Positions 12,206-23,993 of a DNA stretch of 64,000 nt are shown piece by piece; within the stretch, counting starts at the first letter, position 1, and the number at the start of each line of letters is the position of its first letter. Origin of the DNA: Cadophora sp. MPI-SDFR-AT-0126. Lineage: Eukaryota > Ascomycota > Leotiomycetes > Helotiales > Ploettnerulaceae. The DNA is taken from NCBI GenBank assembly GCA_020747065.1, contig JAGMVK010000007.1:62001-126000 (forward strand). The letters run 5' to 3'. The notes under the pieces are model-generated. The model did no database searches and was not told the DNA's origin. It worked only from the letters and a program-made list of their open reading frames with translations. Position numbers and translations under genes: made by a program.

Positions 12206-15200
12206 GTTGAGTGCCTGCTCGTGCGCCAGACCAGGTATACCAAGACCTTCTCATCTAGCTTCACGGTAGCAATTAGTCGCCCATCGTTCAGGTCATAATC
12301 TAGAAAATTTTGAAGCTGTTGCTGGGAGCGTCGTTGACGTTGTCAAACTTCAGACGTCAAAATCCCACGGGCCAGACGCTGATACTTGTAGCTAATGGAA
12401 TCTCACCTCACCTCTCGGTCCCCCATTCCAAAGCACGACGAGGGGCATCAGATTCGCAAGCTCCCCATGACCTAGATCGCATGGCGGGTGGGCCCGAGGC
12501 GGGCCACGGCCGTATTTGGGTCCTAGCCGAGCCGTCAAATCTCCATAAGCAAGATGCTATTCGCGGGCTGTCATCGAAAACGGGAGATCTGTAGCGAGAC
12601 CGAGAACTTATTTTGAGCTAGTCTAGGGTTTGAGAAACATCCCAGTCCGGCGGCACCCAGTCATCTTCGAGAACGTTTCAAGAAGGCTGCTGAACTCAGG
12701 ACCACGGTCGCACCCTGACCCGAGCGCCAGGTTCCCTTTGATTGACTTGTGGCTGGCTGCGGATTCGTCGATTTAGACGATGGCGCTGTTCCAGTCCGGA
12801 TGAATGGGCGTCATGATTGAGACTATCTCTCCGATGCATTGCAGAATGCGATGGTACCGTACCTTTTGACTGCGATAGGCGAACCTGGATTATGGTCATT
12901 GGTGAGACTGTGCATTGCAGCTAGCCTTATGTCATGCAGCCCAGCCCAGAGGTTATGAAGGACGCCATGTCATACGCGGGGTTACCTGAGGATGTACGGA
13001 GGTAGATCTGGGAATCGCTTCGCTTTCGTCCTTATTGGGTCAGTTTTGAACGACAAATCCTTTCGCTAATGTATTAGAAGCTGAGGCCAATCATGCTATG
13101 TTGGGAATGCGACATGGAGATTCTAAAACCCTGCGAGGTTCTTCCAACGCATCTATTGCCCCGCCGGGATGCATTTCGAATTGCTTCTTTTGATCCCCAT
13201 AGGGCAAGGAGAGCGAGACTTTGCTTCTTCGATTGACTAGACGATGAGCCGGGTCTCATTTCAGCCTGCGCTTGTTGATGAAGTCCTGGCTTGCTTCAAC
13301 GTAAAATACCCCGCAGTCGTGCATAAGCTCCCATCATGCAGAGTCGCTTGTTATCTACCTCTATTGGGCAATCGACCTTGAGACTGTCTCTGTATTGCCA
13401 GCTCATCGCCGCTGGTAGCGCCGTCACCTGTCACAATGCTGCTGGAAAAGCTTCAGTGGATCCCTCCCTCACCGCGATCAACCCCGCTATGCAGAGGTGG
13501 GGTTGCGCTTCAGGAGTTGTCAAAGAAAAAGTTTCCCTTTCGCTAATAGACCACCAACCAAGATCCAGAAGTGTTGGCCACATCATGTCTTCGCTTGTTT
13601 CGTAAGTCCAGGTCCAATAAATTGTGAAACGTTTATTCACCGTCGCAGAGCTTATGTAGCTGTCCACAATCGAAAAACTGGGCCCGAAGCGTGCTCTTTC
13701 GCTTGATGAACCTCTTCAAAGACCAATTGTTTCGAGTTCCGTCACCCTTGCTTCAACTCTCGCGTATTACCATCACCTAGACCCAATAGAAGTACACCGT
13801 GTCTCACGAAGTCAATGTTCGCCACGGAACTTCCCATGCAAGACACAAGACAACGATTGAGGGACATGTCTTCGACGTCAAGCTCGTCCTCGAGTTCGAC
13901 CTCAATCATCGCCGAGACCGGCAGACCTATCACATCTAGACATGTCTCTCCTACAATGCCTTTTCCCCCTGGACCCCTTTCCCCTCCCGACCAATCTCTG
14001 CCACGAAACGGGACAAGCAGGCGGACACTCATCTGCAAGAAGTTTTGAAGTGAGCAATATGGACTGCTCGGTATCCCAAGGTAGCGTCTTAGCTTCAGAG
14101 GATTCTCCGTGATATCTGCGCCTACACCGCTATTTGATACGCCATCTTTAGGTCTCAATGTCTCGTCGGACGCGCGAAGAAATACGTCTTGCAGCAAGAT
14201 AGGCATTCCAATGCTCCAGCTTGATCCGTTTCGGCTTCACGTTCGTGAAATCGTCCCGACCTGCCAGGCGACGCAGCTCTCAGATATAGGGACGTCAATG
14301 CTTCGTGGAAGTGGTATGATGTGCCATTGGTAGGATTATCTCTTGTTCGGTCGAATGGGGGGTGAACCGTCCTGTCCGTTGTTAATTGCAGCGGTGTAGT
14401 CTTTGGATAGATGGAAATTTGGTCGCAACATGACAATTGAAAAAGAAATAATAACAAGTACTGTGAATACTCCAAGTACTGTGTGAGAAATGGATAATGG
14501 CAGGAGAGATGTGGATCGAGAAGTGTGCGGAATGTCATTAAAGTGGACGTCTAGACACCTTGGAAATACCTAGAATCCTCCATATACATCGAGGCAGGAA
14601 TGGTTTCCATATTTTCAGCATCCTGATGGCAGTTTCAGTACCTGCAGCGTGTGGTCGCCTCCCCAACCCTTTGGGCAAACGCGTCAGGGGCAGGAGGGGC
14701 AGGAACCGCGCTTCGTGTATGGACAATTCTCACGGCATTGGGCTCGCGGAATAGCAGACGATGTAGGCACATTAAATACACCTGATGCATGTGAGTCGAG
14801 TGTGCAGATGGGCAATTGGCAAAGATGACCTACGCTGTCGTTGTGTTGAGCGAGGGGGTTCCCAAGGTAGGGAAGCTCAGCTCAAGAGAAATCTCCCGGG
14901 CTGCTGACTCAGCGCCCTTTCTCTTGGTGATCCGAGGATTGTCTGGTCTGCTCTAATCCTCGAATACCAACAGCGCCAATAGTTGATCGGGAGGACGAGT
15001 ATCCAGATCTGTGATACTGAAGCTCTCCTCGGAGCCGCCCTGCCCAAAAGTCAATGTGGTATCCAAAGTTGCCTATCACATGAAGTGTTTGATGCCATCG
15101 GAAGTACAGGGGACTTGACCCAGATCAGGATCAGTTTTGCTTTTGCATACTCTTCGGAGTCAGTCGTTCAAGGTGATCGAGTGCTACTAATGTTCTGAAC

Positions 15201-17307
15201 TGCTTTATGTTACTACTCTTCTTAACTTCTGTTAATCCTTCGCGCCATAAGACTTCTCATTAAGATTTGTTAATTTTCGACTTGATTTATTAGAGTCGAT
15301 ACGTCCTCCAATGATGCCATCATGAGCCTGCGATCAGACATTTGGCAATGGCTGTCAGCTCGCTGTATGAGTAGTTGATTTTCAGGGTGTCAACACGATG
15401 AAGTTTGGTCTGAGCCTGCTGAAGCCAGGGAGCACGGGGAGATGGTATGGGATGGATACGAGGTAGACTTCCCATCCCTTGTTTCCTTTTCTGTGTCGAT
15501 CATCGGCACGGCTCTTACTTTATTATCTATGGCGGTTACGATGATTCATGTGAGAGTCTGGGGGGTTTCCTCAATTCCCTCTTCTGTGTGGTCACTTGGC
15601 ATCGTAATCATCACTTACGACTCGAAAGCATTAGCTTTCTCGAGCAAGCAGATTGCAGATATGGTTTCTGGGACAGTGAGGTCTTGTGCTAAAATTAGTC
15701 GCATTAACATCACGATGCTCGAGGAGATACATCATGGGTGATAAGTTGTTCAGCTGACATTCCGAGTTGGAAGACGAACTGAGCGATTGGGCGAATCTTG
15801 CGGTTGAGGGAGGCGGTGCGTTCATTGGGTACATGAGGGCAGCGAAGACTGGGCGAGGCATGATAACGGATTGATTCTGAGAAAGGTGTTCGAGAAGACG
15901 GTCAAAGGATACGAATTGGAAGGTGGAATCAAACTCGAGACTCACTCCAACGACGTCATGCTTCCTTATCATCAGTCGCCCTCGAATCTATTCGACTGCG
16001 GACCAGTCGAAAGCTTTGATAAAAACAAGGCATTGACCTCATCAACGCTCCGCGACAAGATCAGACAGATATGCGCAGGTATCTTGCTTGTCCAGCGCGC
16101 GACAACTCTTCTGACTCGATCATGCGTTATGGTAGCAGCTATATTGGATGGGCAACGGACAAGACAAGTACAAATTTGGGATACCACTGATCCATGTTTG
16201 GGTACTGCTCAGCAGTGGTCAGTTAGAAGATCCTTGAAAAAATGGAGAAACGATCAAGTTTCTGGCCGGAGATTGACTAATTCGATATCGATCAGACGCC
16301 AATATCTTGCAATGCCAAGCAGAGGCAACCCAGCCACAGGTTCGGTGAAAACAGATCAGAATTGTCTCGACTTGGGACGCAATGCCTGTGATGTCACACT
16401 TTCACCCGTGCAAAGTGTAATGGACAGATTCGCGCATGGAGAAGCCTCAACCAAATTCGAATTGCTTTACAACTACTACGCATATACCATACCATTGCAA
16501 TACTATGTTGTGGTCAACTTCATGTTGTCCTGTTTAAAGGGCCGAGGAAGTACCCCAATTCTGAAAGAGGAATATTATGAATAACTGAGATTTTATGGGC
16601 ATTTCGATTTCAATCGTATGCTTATGCTTACTTTCCGATGTGAGCCGCAACATGCAGCAGACTTATCCGTCCAATCGGTTCTTACAACAAGACCCAATGA
16701 GGAATTGTCTGGCTGTTGTCCAAAGAAGCTCGGAAAATTAAACGACAAATCTTGCGAAGCGAGAAGGCATATGACATGAAGTTTCACCCTGGCATCAAAT
16801 CGTCCATAACCGAAAAGCTTCAGCCTCGCATCGTATTTTCGTTATTTCCTCTGATGTTTTCATCATGACGTCATGCCACATATTTCGTCTGAAGAATGCT
16901 AGATTGCTGCTCATGGATCCAGTACAAAGTCTCGGCGATGCTTGCTTGGCGTCTGCGAATGGGTTCTGCTCATCTCATATTGGATTCGCATCGCGATTAG
17001 AAGTCTGCTTTTCCCTGAATTTCGCAAAATTAACGTGGATGGCCCCTTGGAGTTATCAGACGCCTCACAAAATTCTGGACATTGTATCTCATTCCTGCAT
17101 TGAGAGATATGACGACTGTTGGCATCTCTCAGTTTTCGAATCGCATAAAGTCTGCCTTCAGCCTCCATTGAGATATTCTTTTTTTTTCATCATTCTCAAC
17201 TCAGATCCACAGAAATTCTTCAAATATCAACATAATCTCCTAATCTCGGTCTCTTCGCCAGCACTTGCCACTACAAAGCCTGCCCACAGACCTCGACCAC
17301 GCCACCT
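12206..17307. other. 5.1 kb gene-poor region
   Basis: Only short, unrelated open frames are present, the largest being 15871-16584 (+, 237 codons). It has no recognisable domain and a composition like its surroundings. There are no terminal repeats, reverse transcriptase or transposase motifs. The stretch may hold decayed sequence, a long promoter for the secreted-protein gene at 17308, or non-coding transcripts; I cannot tell which. Confidence 0.4.
16865..16874. promoter_or_regulatory. CRE-like palindrome
   Basis: A perfect 10-bp palindrome, ATGACGTCAT, containing the TGACGTCA core bound by CREB/ATF-type bZIP factors. It lies 434 bp upstream of the secreted-protein start, outside any supported gene. 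Such a site can arise by chance in 64 kb, so function is tentative. Confidence 0.3.
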
Positions 17308-17925
17308 TTGAAGATGCATGCCACTTATCTCATTTACATTCTGGCAGCGTTTGTTTCGCTTTCCATCGCAATACCCCTCCCAGACGACCTAGACCCTTCT
17401 GCTGCTAGTCCAAATACACAAGCAGGAGGAACTCAAGAGGCGAATACCTTTGGACACAAGAAGCCAAAGCCTATTCCCGTCCCCATTCGGTTCCCGATTC
17501 CCGTCCCAGCTCCAGCTCCGGCTCCGGCTCCAGCACCAGTCCCAGTTCCAGTTCCTGTGAGTTATACATGCTTCCACTACCTACTGTCCATCGTCGCTTG
17601 AAAATTTCTATATCCACTGAGTCTCCGCTGACCAATAACTCCCCAGGTCCCTGTTCCTGCGCCAGCGCCATCTCCAGTTCCACAGCCCGTACCTGTACCA
17701 GTCCCCGCCAACAAAGGTACCTGTCAATGTACCGTCGTCTTCGCTGACAAGTCGACCCAACTTCTTTCCAACGTCTTGGTCGATTCGACTGTCGGGGCAA
17801 CTGGCCAGACCGCATCTGGGGTTGCATGCTCTGCACAACTCAGCGTTGGTCCTGGCTGTGGTGTTGGGGTCGTAGTTCAGAGCGTCGACGGATGTACCTT
17901 GAGTCAGGCATGTGCTCCTCAGTAA
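17308..17925 (+). CDS. Small secreted Cys-containing protein with Pro-Val/Pro-Ala repeat
   Basis: Two exons, 17308-17556 and 17647-17925, encode 175 residues. A hydrophobic N-terminus (YLIYILAAFVSLSIAIPLP) is a clear signal peptide, probably cut near residues 20-25. After an acidic linker and a KKPKPIPVP hinge comes a Pro-Val/Pro-Ala dipeptide tract of about 45 residues. The tract spans the intron: VPVP codons lie on both sides of the junction. The C-terminal ~70 residues (from CQCTVVFADKS) form a compact domain with six cysteines (CxC, then single C in VAC, PGC, DGC, QAC). Six cysteines suit three disulphides in an extracellular protein. I do not recognise the family; a wall-associated protein or an effector are both possible. 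Start at 17308; the ATG two codons downstream (17314) is an alternative. Confidence 0.75.
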
Positions 17926-19349
17926 GATGGCTCACTAAGCCATCGGTTCGACACGAAAAGGTTATGATCATGAGAAGCGAGGTGTTGTAGAGGTGATTCC
18001 GTGCAGGCATGGTATTGAGCGAACTTGTATTTGTACGTATTTACTATCTTCGAGGAGTTGAACCGCATGGTGTTTGCAGCGAGAGGTGTTTGGCTTAGAC
18101 ACGTTGTGCAAATTATCAGGAATATGGACGATTTAACTCTACCTTCTTTGAAGTGAAGAGACCAGAATAGCGTCTGGCTCGTGGCTGGGTGTCGAGACTC
18201 ACTCGCTAAAACTATAGCGATGCGCTGTTATATTTCAGGGGTTGGTCGCTAATCTTCTGTTCCTACTCTCTTCCTCCACACTGCGCAATACGAGATTGGG
18301 GGCTACAGATGCATTATGTCATATCCAGAGTGGGAGTAAACTCTGCTGAATAATAGCAAGTAGGTGCCCTTCCCTGCCCTTCCCATTGCCGTGTCCAATG
18401 AACGTGGCTTTTCGGTGCTGCACATTGATTATCCATGCCTCCGCAGCCTGAATACGACATTGGACTTTGGCGAGTTGACCTGACGACGAAACGACAATAT
18501 TTCTTGATCAGCCTCATCGTATCTCTCGCTTCGATCTTGACGTCCTACATCGATCTTTCTTTCGTCGATGTTTTGCATGCATCGTCTGCTGGACGAAGAT
18601 GGTGCTACTGGCATTTTCTCTGTTCCATCCATCTGGCATGCTCACCGCCTCAATGCTCTCGTGCAGCTGCAAACGACGAGTCGCCGCAGGGCCTTATTAC
18701 TTTTCAACACTGGGAGCCAATGCTTGGAGTTATCGCGAGGAACCGGAGACTTCTCCGCAAGATCCTCAATTGCCCGCTTCTTTAAGATGCACGCGAGTCA
18801 TCCAAGCAGGTGAGGAAGAAATAGCCAAGACTCCAGAGACCCGACGAGCAAATGAATTTACGCACCTATCCAGGACTTGACTCTCATCGGTGCCGAATCG
18901 CTGGAAATTCCTCATGGTGACAGCCACTTGCATCACGATTGGCCCTGCCCCTCACGATAGTTCAAGTCGGGACAAGGCCTCCTAGTCTACATTCGGAGTC
19001 ATCCGAGTAGCACCCTTGCAAACCAAGGAAGCTGAGTTTTCTACCATCCTCAACCCCCACGACGCTCAGAATCAGATCGATCCTACTTCTCTCTGCAACA
19101 TCGATGATCAGTAGTGTCAAGAACGAGACGCTGACGCTGTAGTCAGCGGGAAACATGTCTGTCATCAGGGCGCAGCTTTGAAGTTCACCGCTGGAGATGG
19201 AGGGGTAGAGGAACAACGGGCTTGACCAGAGTTCGTGAAGTAGTATATATGCGAGAAGACTCCAAAAGACTTGACACAGTTCCACCAACAAGAACCGCCT
19301 CAAACTCGCAATATCCCCTTTCTTCAGCATATCGACCTTCGACATCAAG
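17926..19349. other. Intergenic between secreted protein and sugar transporter
   Basis: Frames here (18435-18785 +, 19348-18962 -) lack family features. The stretch from about 18300 presumably includes the sugar transporter promoter. Nothing else seen. Confidence 0.4.
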
Positions 19350-21115
19350 ATGGGCCGTTTTCAGCAAGAAACCCAAAGAAGGCAGTGTTCGGCTGTTGGC
19401 CCTGAGCTACTCGCCGTAAGTGAGATTGACCACCGAAAACAAATCATGAACTGATTAATCCAGGTCTTGCCAGCAAATGCAAAACCATGGTACAAAACCG
19501 GACATCTCATTCGACTGAACCTGATCCTTTTGGTACCTCTCTTCTCAGCTTCAACAGTTGGATTTGATAGTGGGTTTCTGTCACATGTCTCTACTTTTCG
19601 ATATCGCTGACAGGCTTTAGGTGCAATGATGAATGGGTTGCAGAGCCTGCATCAGTGGAAATCGTATTTTAACCACCCAAATGCCTCCTTGCTTGGTATC
19701 ATCAACGCCATATACCCGATTGGGAAATTACTTGGTCTGGCCCCCGCAGCGTGGATATCAGACCGGTACGGCAGACGAAAGTCGATGCATGTTGGATTGT
19801 TCTTCCTGATTCTAGGAGCAGTTATTCAAGGAGGGGCTCAGACGCTGTCGATGTTCATCGTTTCTCGACTTATTCTTGGCTTGGCAACGGCATTCATTCT
19901 GTTGCCTTCTCCACTTCTCATATGCGAACTTGCCTATCCTACGCAGCGGGGAAAGCTGACTGCGCTGTATAACACGTTCTTCGTAAGTAAGCCCCTGTGG
20001 TCCCTACTAATTCTTTATGCTGATTTCGACAGTATCTGGGAAGTGTGTTTGCTGCCTGGTCGACCTATGGAACGTTCAGTATCCAGTCCACTTGGGCATG
20101 GAGAATCCCCTCAACGCTCCAAGGTGCTTTCCCGCTGATTCAATTGTGTTTTTTTCTACTGGGTTCCCGAGTCTCCAAGGTATGTGATAATACACCAGCC
20201 TGCGAGAAAACCACTAATCCTGTCAGGTGGCTCATCGCTCATGGGAAATACAGCCTAGCTCGTAAGATTCTCACCAAATATCATTCGGCAGGGGACAAAA
20301 ACACCCCATTGGTCGAATTCGAATTAGCCGAGATCGAAACAGCCATTCGTGCAGAAAGTACAGCGATGTCCCAAAGCTCGTATATAGACTACATCCGCAC
20401 GGCTCCGAATCGAAGACGAACATTCATTGCCGTCACCCTCGGATTCTTCGCACAGTGGAGTGGGAATGGAGTAGTGGCCTACTATCTTACGCTCGTTCTC
20501 GACACCATCGGCATCAAGGCGACCTCCTCGCAGACTCTGATCAATGGCATGCTTCAGATCTTCAATTGGACCATTTCGGTCGTCGCTGGGGCGCTCATGG
20601 TCGATCGCTTAGGCAGACGGACGCTCTTCCTCATTTCGACTATCGGCATGCTGTTGTCGTATATTTGCTGGACGGCACTGAACAGCGTCTTTGCTCGCGG
20701 CAACAATCAAACAGCTGGGTATGCCGTTCTCGCGTTCATATTTGTCTACTACTTCTTCTACGACATCGCCTGGACTCCGCTACTCTGGGCATATCCCGCT
20801 GAAATATTCCCGTACACTTTGCGAGCTCGAGGGTTGACCATAACTCTCTCATCAGCATATTGTGGATTGATACTCGGGCAATTTGTGAATCCAATCGCTA
20901 TGGTTGACATCGGCTGGAAATATTATATCGTGTTTTGCTGCTTGCTTGCTTTGCTGTTGGGGATTGTTTACTTCTTTTACCCCGAAACGAAAGGACATTC
21001 GCTTGAGGAGATCGCCGAGATATTCGATGGTAAGAGTGGGATTGGCCGTGGAGAATCAACTGATGATATCGTGACGGACAGGACTGCGACGACACTTCGG
21101 GTGGCTGAAAGTTAG
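19350..21115 (+). CDS. MFS sugar transporter, with an apparent one-base frameshift
   Basis: Proton-coupled hexose or disaccharide permease of the fungal sugar-porter family. Exons: 19350-19415, 19464-19569, 19621-19982, 20033 to about 20183, then about 20231-21115. Landmarks: FDSAMMNGLQ after span 1, SDRYGRRKS in loop 2, GRRTLFLIS, PAEIFPYTLRARG and PETKGHSLEE near the end. The family motif PESPRWL appears only if one T is dropped from the T7 run at 20149-20155 and the 47-nt GTATGT...GTCAG intron is removed. Read literally, the spliced gene is out of frame. Retaining the intron happens to restore the frame but destroys the motif. So this is a sequencing indel or a recently damaged gene. The Zn2Cys6 regulator 0.7 kb downstream on the same strand may control it. 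Confidence 0.85.
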
Positions 21116-21798
21116 ATAGGATGCGGGCAAATCGGATTGTCCTTGATGTCTTACATGGCCAGTAGGGTGCACTTGATTAGCGCTTGTCCGCACGACTTTC
21201 CGTGTCATCGTCCCACGTCCAATCACAATCACAGACCTATTATCCTAGCCATGTCTGACTTTATGTGTCAAATGCATCACGGAGCTTGGAGCTATTCCAC
21301 GGACCGCGATTAAACGTCAAGCCCTTCAGGTGGGTCTTGATAATAACGACCAGTAACTTTCAACTTCGTTCGGAGCCAAAAACAAAGACCACCAAGACTA
21401 AGCGATTATAAGGTCACCCGCACAAATCGGATTTCAAGCTTCCTTATCCCTTAACATGTCTCCATCAACCGCTCCTGATCTTCGTACCTTGGCTTTTAAG
21501 GTTTGTCGGTCGATCAGATACAGCCCAGGCCTCGGGATCTAACTTAGTGCATTTCCTCGTGCAAAGAACCATTGGCCAAAACACCCACTGAAGCCAAGAT
21601 GACACGAGCTATCAACGGGGAGGATGCCGAAAACACTAATAAAGCACTTTCCTTCATTGGTCGATAGTTTGAAGCTATCAACGGCACACCGTTGGTTCCT
21701 GCCGCAGACTTATCACCCGCGATATTATGAAGTGACATGCATTACTTTTAGACTTCCCTTCATTACGTGCAGCAGTGATAGCTTCGTTTTGTTTCGCG
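21116..21798. other. Intergenic, promoter region of Zn2Cys6 regulator
   Basis: No coding gene supported. Short frames on the minus strand (for example 21738-21544) are without resemblance. Confidence 0.4.
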
Positions 21799-23665
21799 AT
21801 GGAGAAGAAAGAGAGGACGAATGTCACGCAAGCTTGTGATGCGTGTCGGAGGAGGAAGATGAGGTGTGAGAGGATTGGGGAACAGGCTGGAGCGCAGCAG
21901 GGGCAGTGCAAAGGATGTCGAAGTACAAGCTCGCACTGCACTTTCGACTTACCCGCCAATAGACGTGGTCCTCGTCCAAAGAAGTGTGCCCTCTCTCTGT
22001 TGAACTGAAGGTAAAGTCTAAATCTATCATAGGAAGCACCACGTGAGCGGATTCAGCACTCCATCGAGAGGATCAGAAACACCAAGCGAGAAAAGCCATT
22101 CGATGAGTACCGAGATCTCATCTCCAGGGTCGATACCACCGATAGACATTATCTGCCCGCCTGAGATATTTAAGCAGATGATCCAAGACTATCTAGAACT
22201 GCAATACCCGATCCATCCTCTCGTCCACATCCCGACGTTCAAGAAGCAACTCTCAGAGAACCAGTACTTAACAGACGCCAAATTCTTCTGCTTTGTCGCA
22301 TCTCTCTGCGCAACTGTGGCAGCGGTCTTACCAAGACGATTTGCCCTTTACCAATCCATGTCAGCTCCATTCAAAGCCGCGTACCCTACACTTCGCGACT
22401 TCGTCAAGCGAGTGCACGTCGTGGTGCAGCTGCAACGCGATCCAGATATGCACGAAAATCTGACGATGACGGATTGGGGGTTCGCGTGTACGATGTTCAT
22501 GTCGCATGCGTGTATCGGGCAGAGTAGCAGTGCCAGGATGTACAAGGCTGAGGCAACGACTATCATTATCGAGCTGGTTGGGCATCATCGGTTGGGCAAG
22601 TATGCGAATCCGATCGAGGTGCAGCTGAGGAAGAAGGCGTTTTGGATTATGGTTGCCGCGCATATGTAAGTCCTTTGTCTATGTTCTTCATCTCCTGTCC
22701 CGTCCGAATAAGCTGGCTGCTGCGGCGGAATGCGTGCTGATTGATGTCCCGACATCCAGCTGTCTCCGCATCACTGGCGAGTCCTTGGAAACTCTCAGCG
22801 ACCGCTCGGTCTTCGAGCAGGCAGACGCAGAGAACTTGCAGATCCTCCCCATTGATGATGAATACATCACAGCAGAAACTGTAAAGGTGCCACCAGTCGG
22901 CGAGCTCCAGGTCACAGCTGGCTTCTGCGAGACGACAAAACTGATCAAGACCATGGCAGCCATCACGAAAGATCCCACACAGCCGAAAGCCATTACATCA
23001 GATGACTTGTCCAATCATTTTTTGGACAAGCTCGGCTCGTGTGGTTGTGGGAGGATGATACGTACAGCTCCACGATTACTGGTATTTCAGGACCGGCTCC
23101 AGAAAGTGCGAAATTGTTTACAAGGCCTTCCGCCAGAGCTTAGTGCTGGGTATGCAGCAACGATTGGCCGTGGAGTCAGGGAGAGGCAAATCGAGGCTTT
23201 ACGAGCGAACATGCATGTCGAGCATCTGTGGATGCAGAACGTGCTGATTGAGCGATTGAGCATGGCTTCCAAGACCGAGACAAATGGTTCTCTTGGACTG
23301 GAGGAGCTCTGGGTGTTGAGAGAGGAGGTTTGTAGGAAATTGCTGGATGTTCTGGATGGGGTGGAGGAGGAAACCATGGAGCCGAATGGACACGCATTGG
23401 TAAGGGTTCTAGAAATACCTTAAAAGCTTTACTCCCTGATACTATCTAGATTCTTAAAATCCGCCAAATCGCAGCCTCGCTTCTGGATTTTCAACCTACG
23501 GGAGACGATGCACAGATGGACATTGTGCGCAGTGCCCAGATATATTTGAGGCGGTTTACGGATGCTTTGAAGAGACTGGATAGCAGTTACTTGCATGGTC
23601 AGGTCATTGATATGAATATTGTGAATCAGCAACACATGGCTTTGTCGACAGATGGGAGTGGTTGA
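21799..23665 (+). CDS. Zn2Cys6 transcription factor with fungal_trans domain
   Basis: Nuclear DNA-binding regulator. Exons 21799-21983, 22033-22665, 22760-23399 and 23450-23665 give 557 residues. The zinc cluster starts at C13: C-x2-C-x6-C, then an unusually long 13-residue loop, then C-x2-C-x6-C, followed by a basic linker (RRGPRPKKKHH). The middle region (CPPEIFKQMIQDYLELQYPIHPLVHIPTF) is the start of the fungal-specific regulatory domain found in sugar and nitrogen regulators. Intron 2 (22666-22759) has a CTGAT branch site and keeps the frame, but the residues it joins are not strongly conserved, so that junction is less certain. An in-frame ATG at 21775 is an alternative start. The neighbouring sugar permease suggests a carbohydrate-responsive role (inference). 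Confidence 0.88.
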
Positions 23666-23993
23666 GTGGGCGGTAAGGACTTTGAGGTGACGAAAATAGG
23701 ACAGAGCTTTTGACGCCCTAAGTTAGAACAGCGTTGAAAAAAAATCAAAATTATCAGTCATAATTAATTAAAAATCAAGATAATCTACCCAATATACCTT
23801 CGCGTGGGGTTATGGAATTTGACCTGCTGTTTTCGGCGGATCTAGTCGCTGTTTATGCGCGTCGAAGCCCTCCGCTATTATCACGTGTTGCAGTTCAAGG
23901 CGCCTCCACTCTTTTCTTTTTATTTCTTTCATGCTCAGATCAGCTCAAAATCATACTGCGCTTCCGAATTATAACGCCTCAGCCCAAGCCAGC
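23666..23993. other. AT-rich spacer before the 2EXR pseudogene
   Basis: The stretch 23735-23805 is strikingly AT-rich (A8 run, TAATTAATTAAAAATC), unlike the flanking genes. It continues into a pseudogene with mostly C-to-T-type stops, which fits mutational decay of the segment. Confidence 0.45.

Noticed and set aside
15871..16584. 237-codon open frame
   Set aside because: The longest frame in the gene-poor block, but it shows no domain, no signal peptide and no convincing start; kept only as a candidate in the findings.
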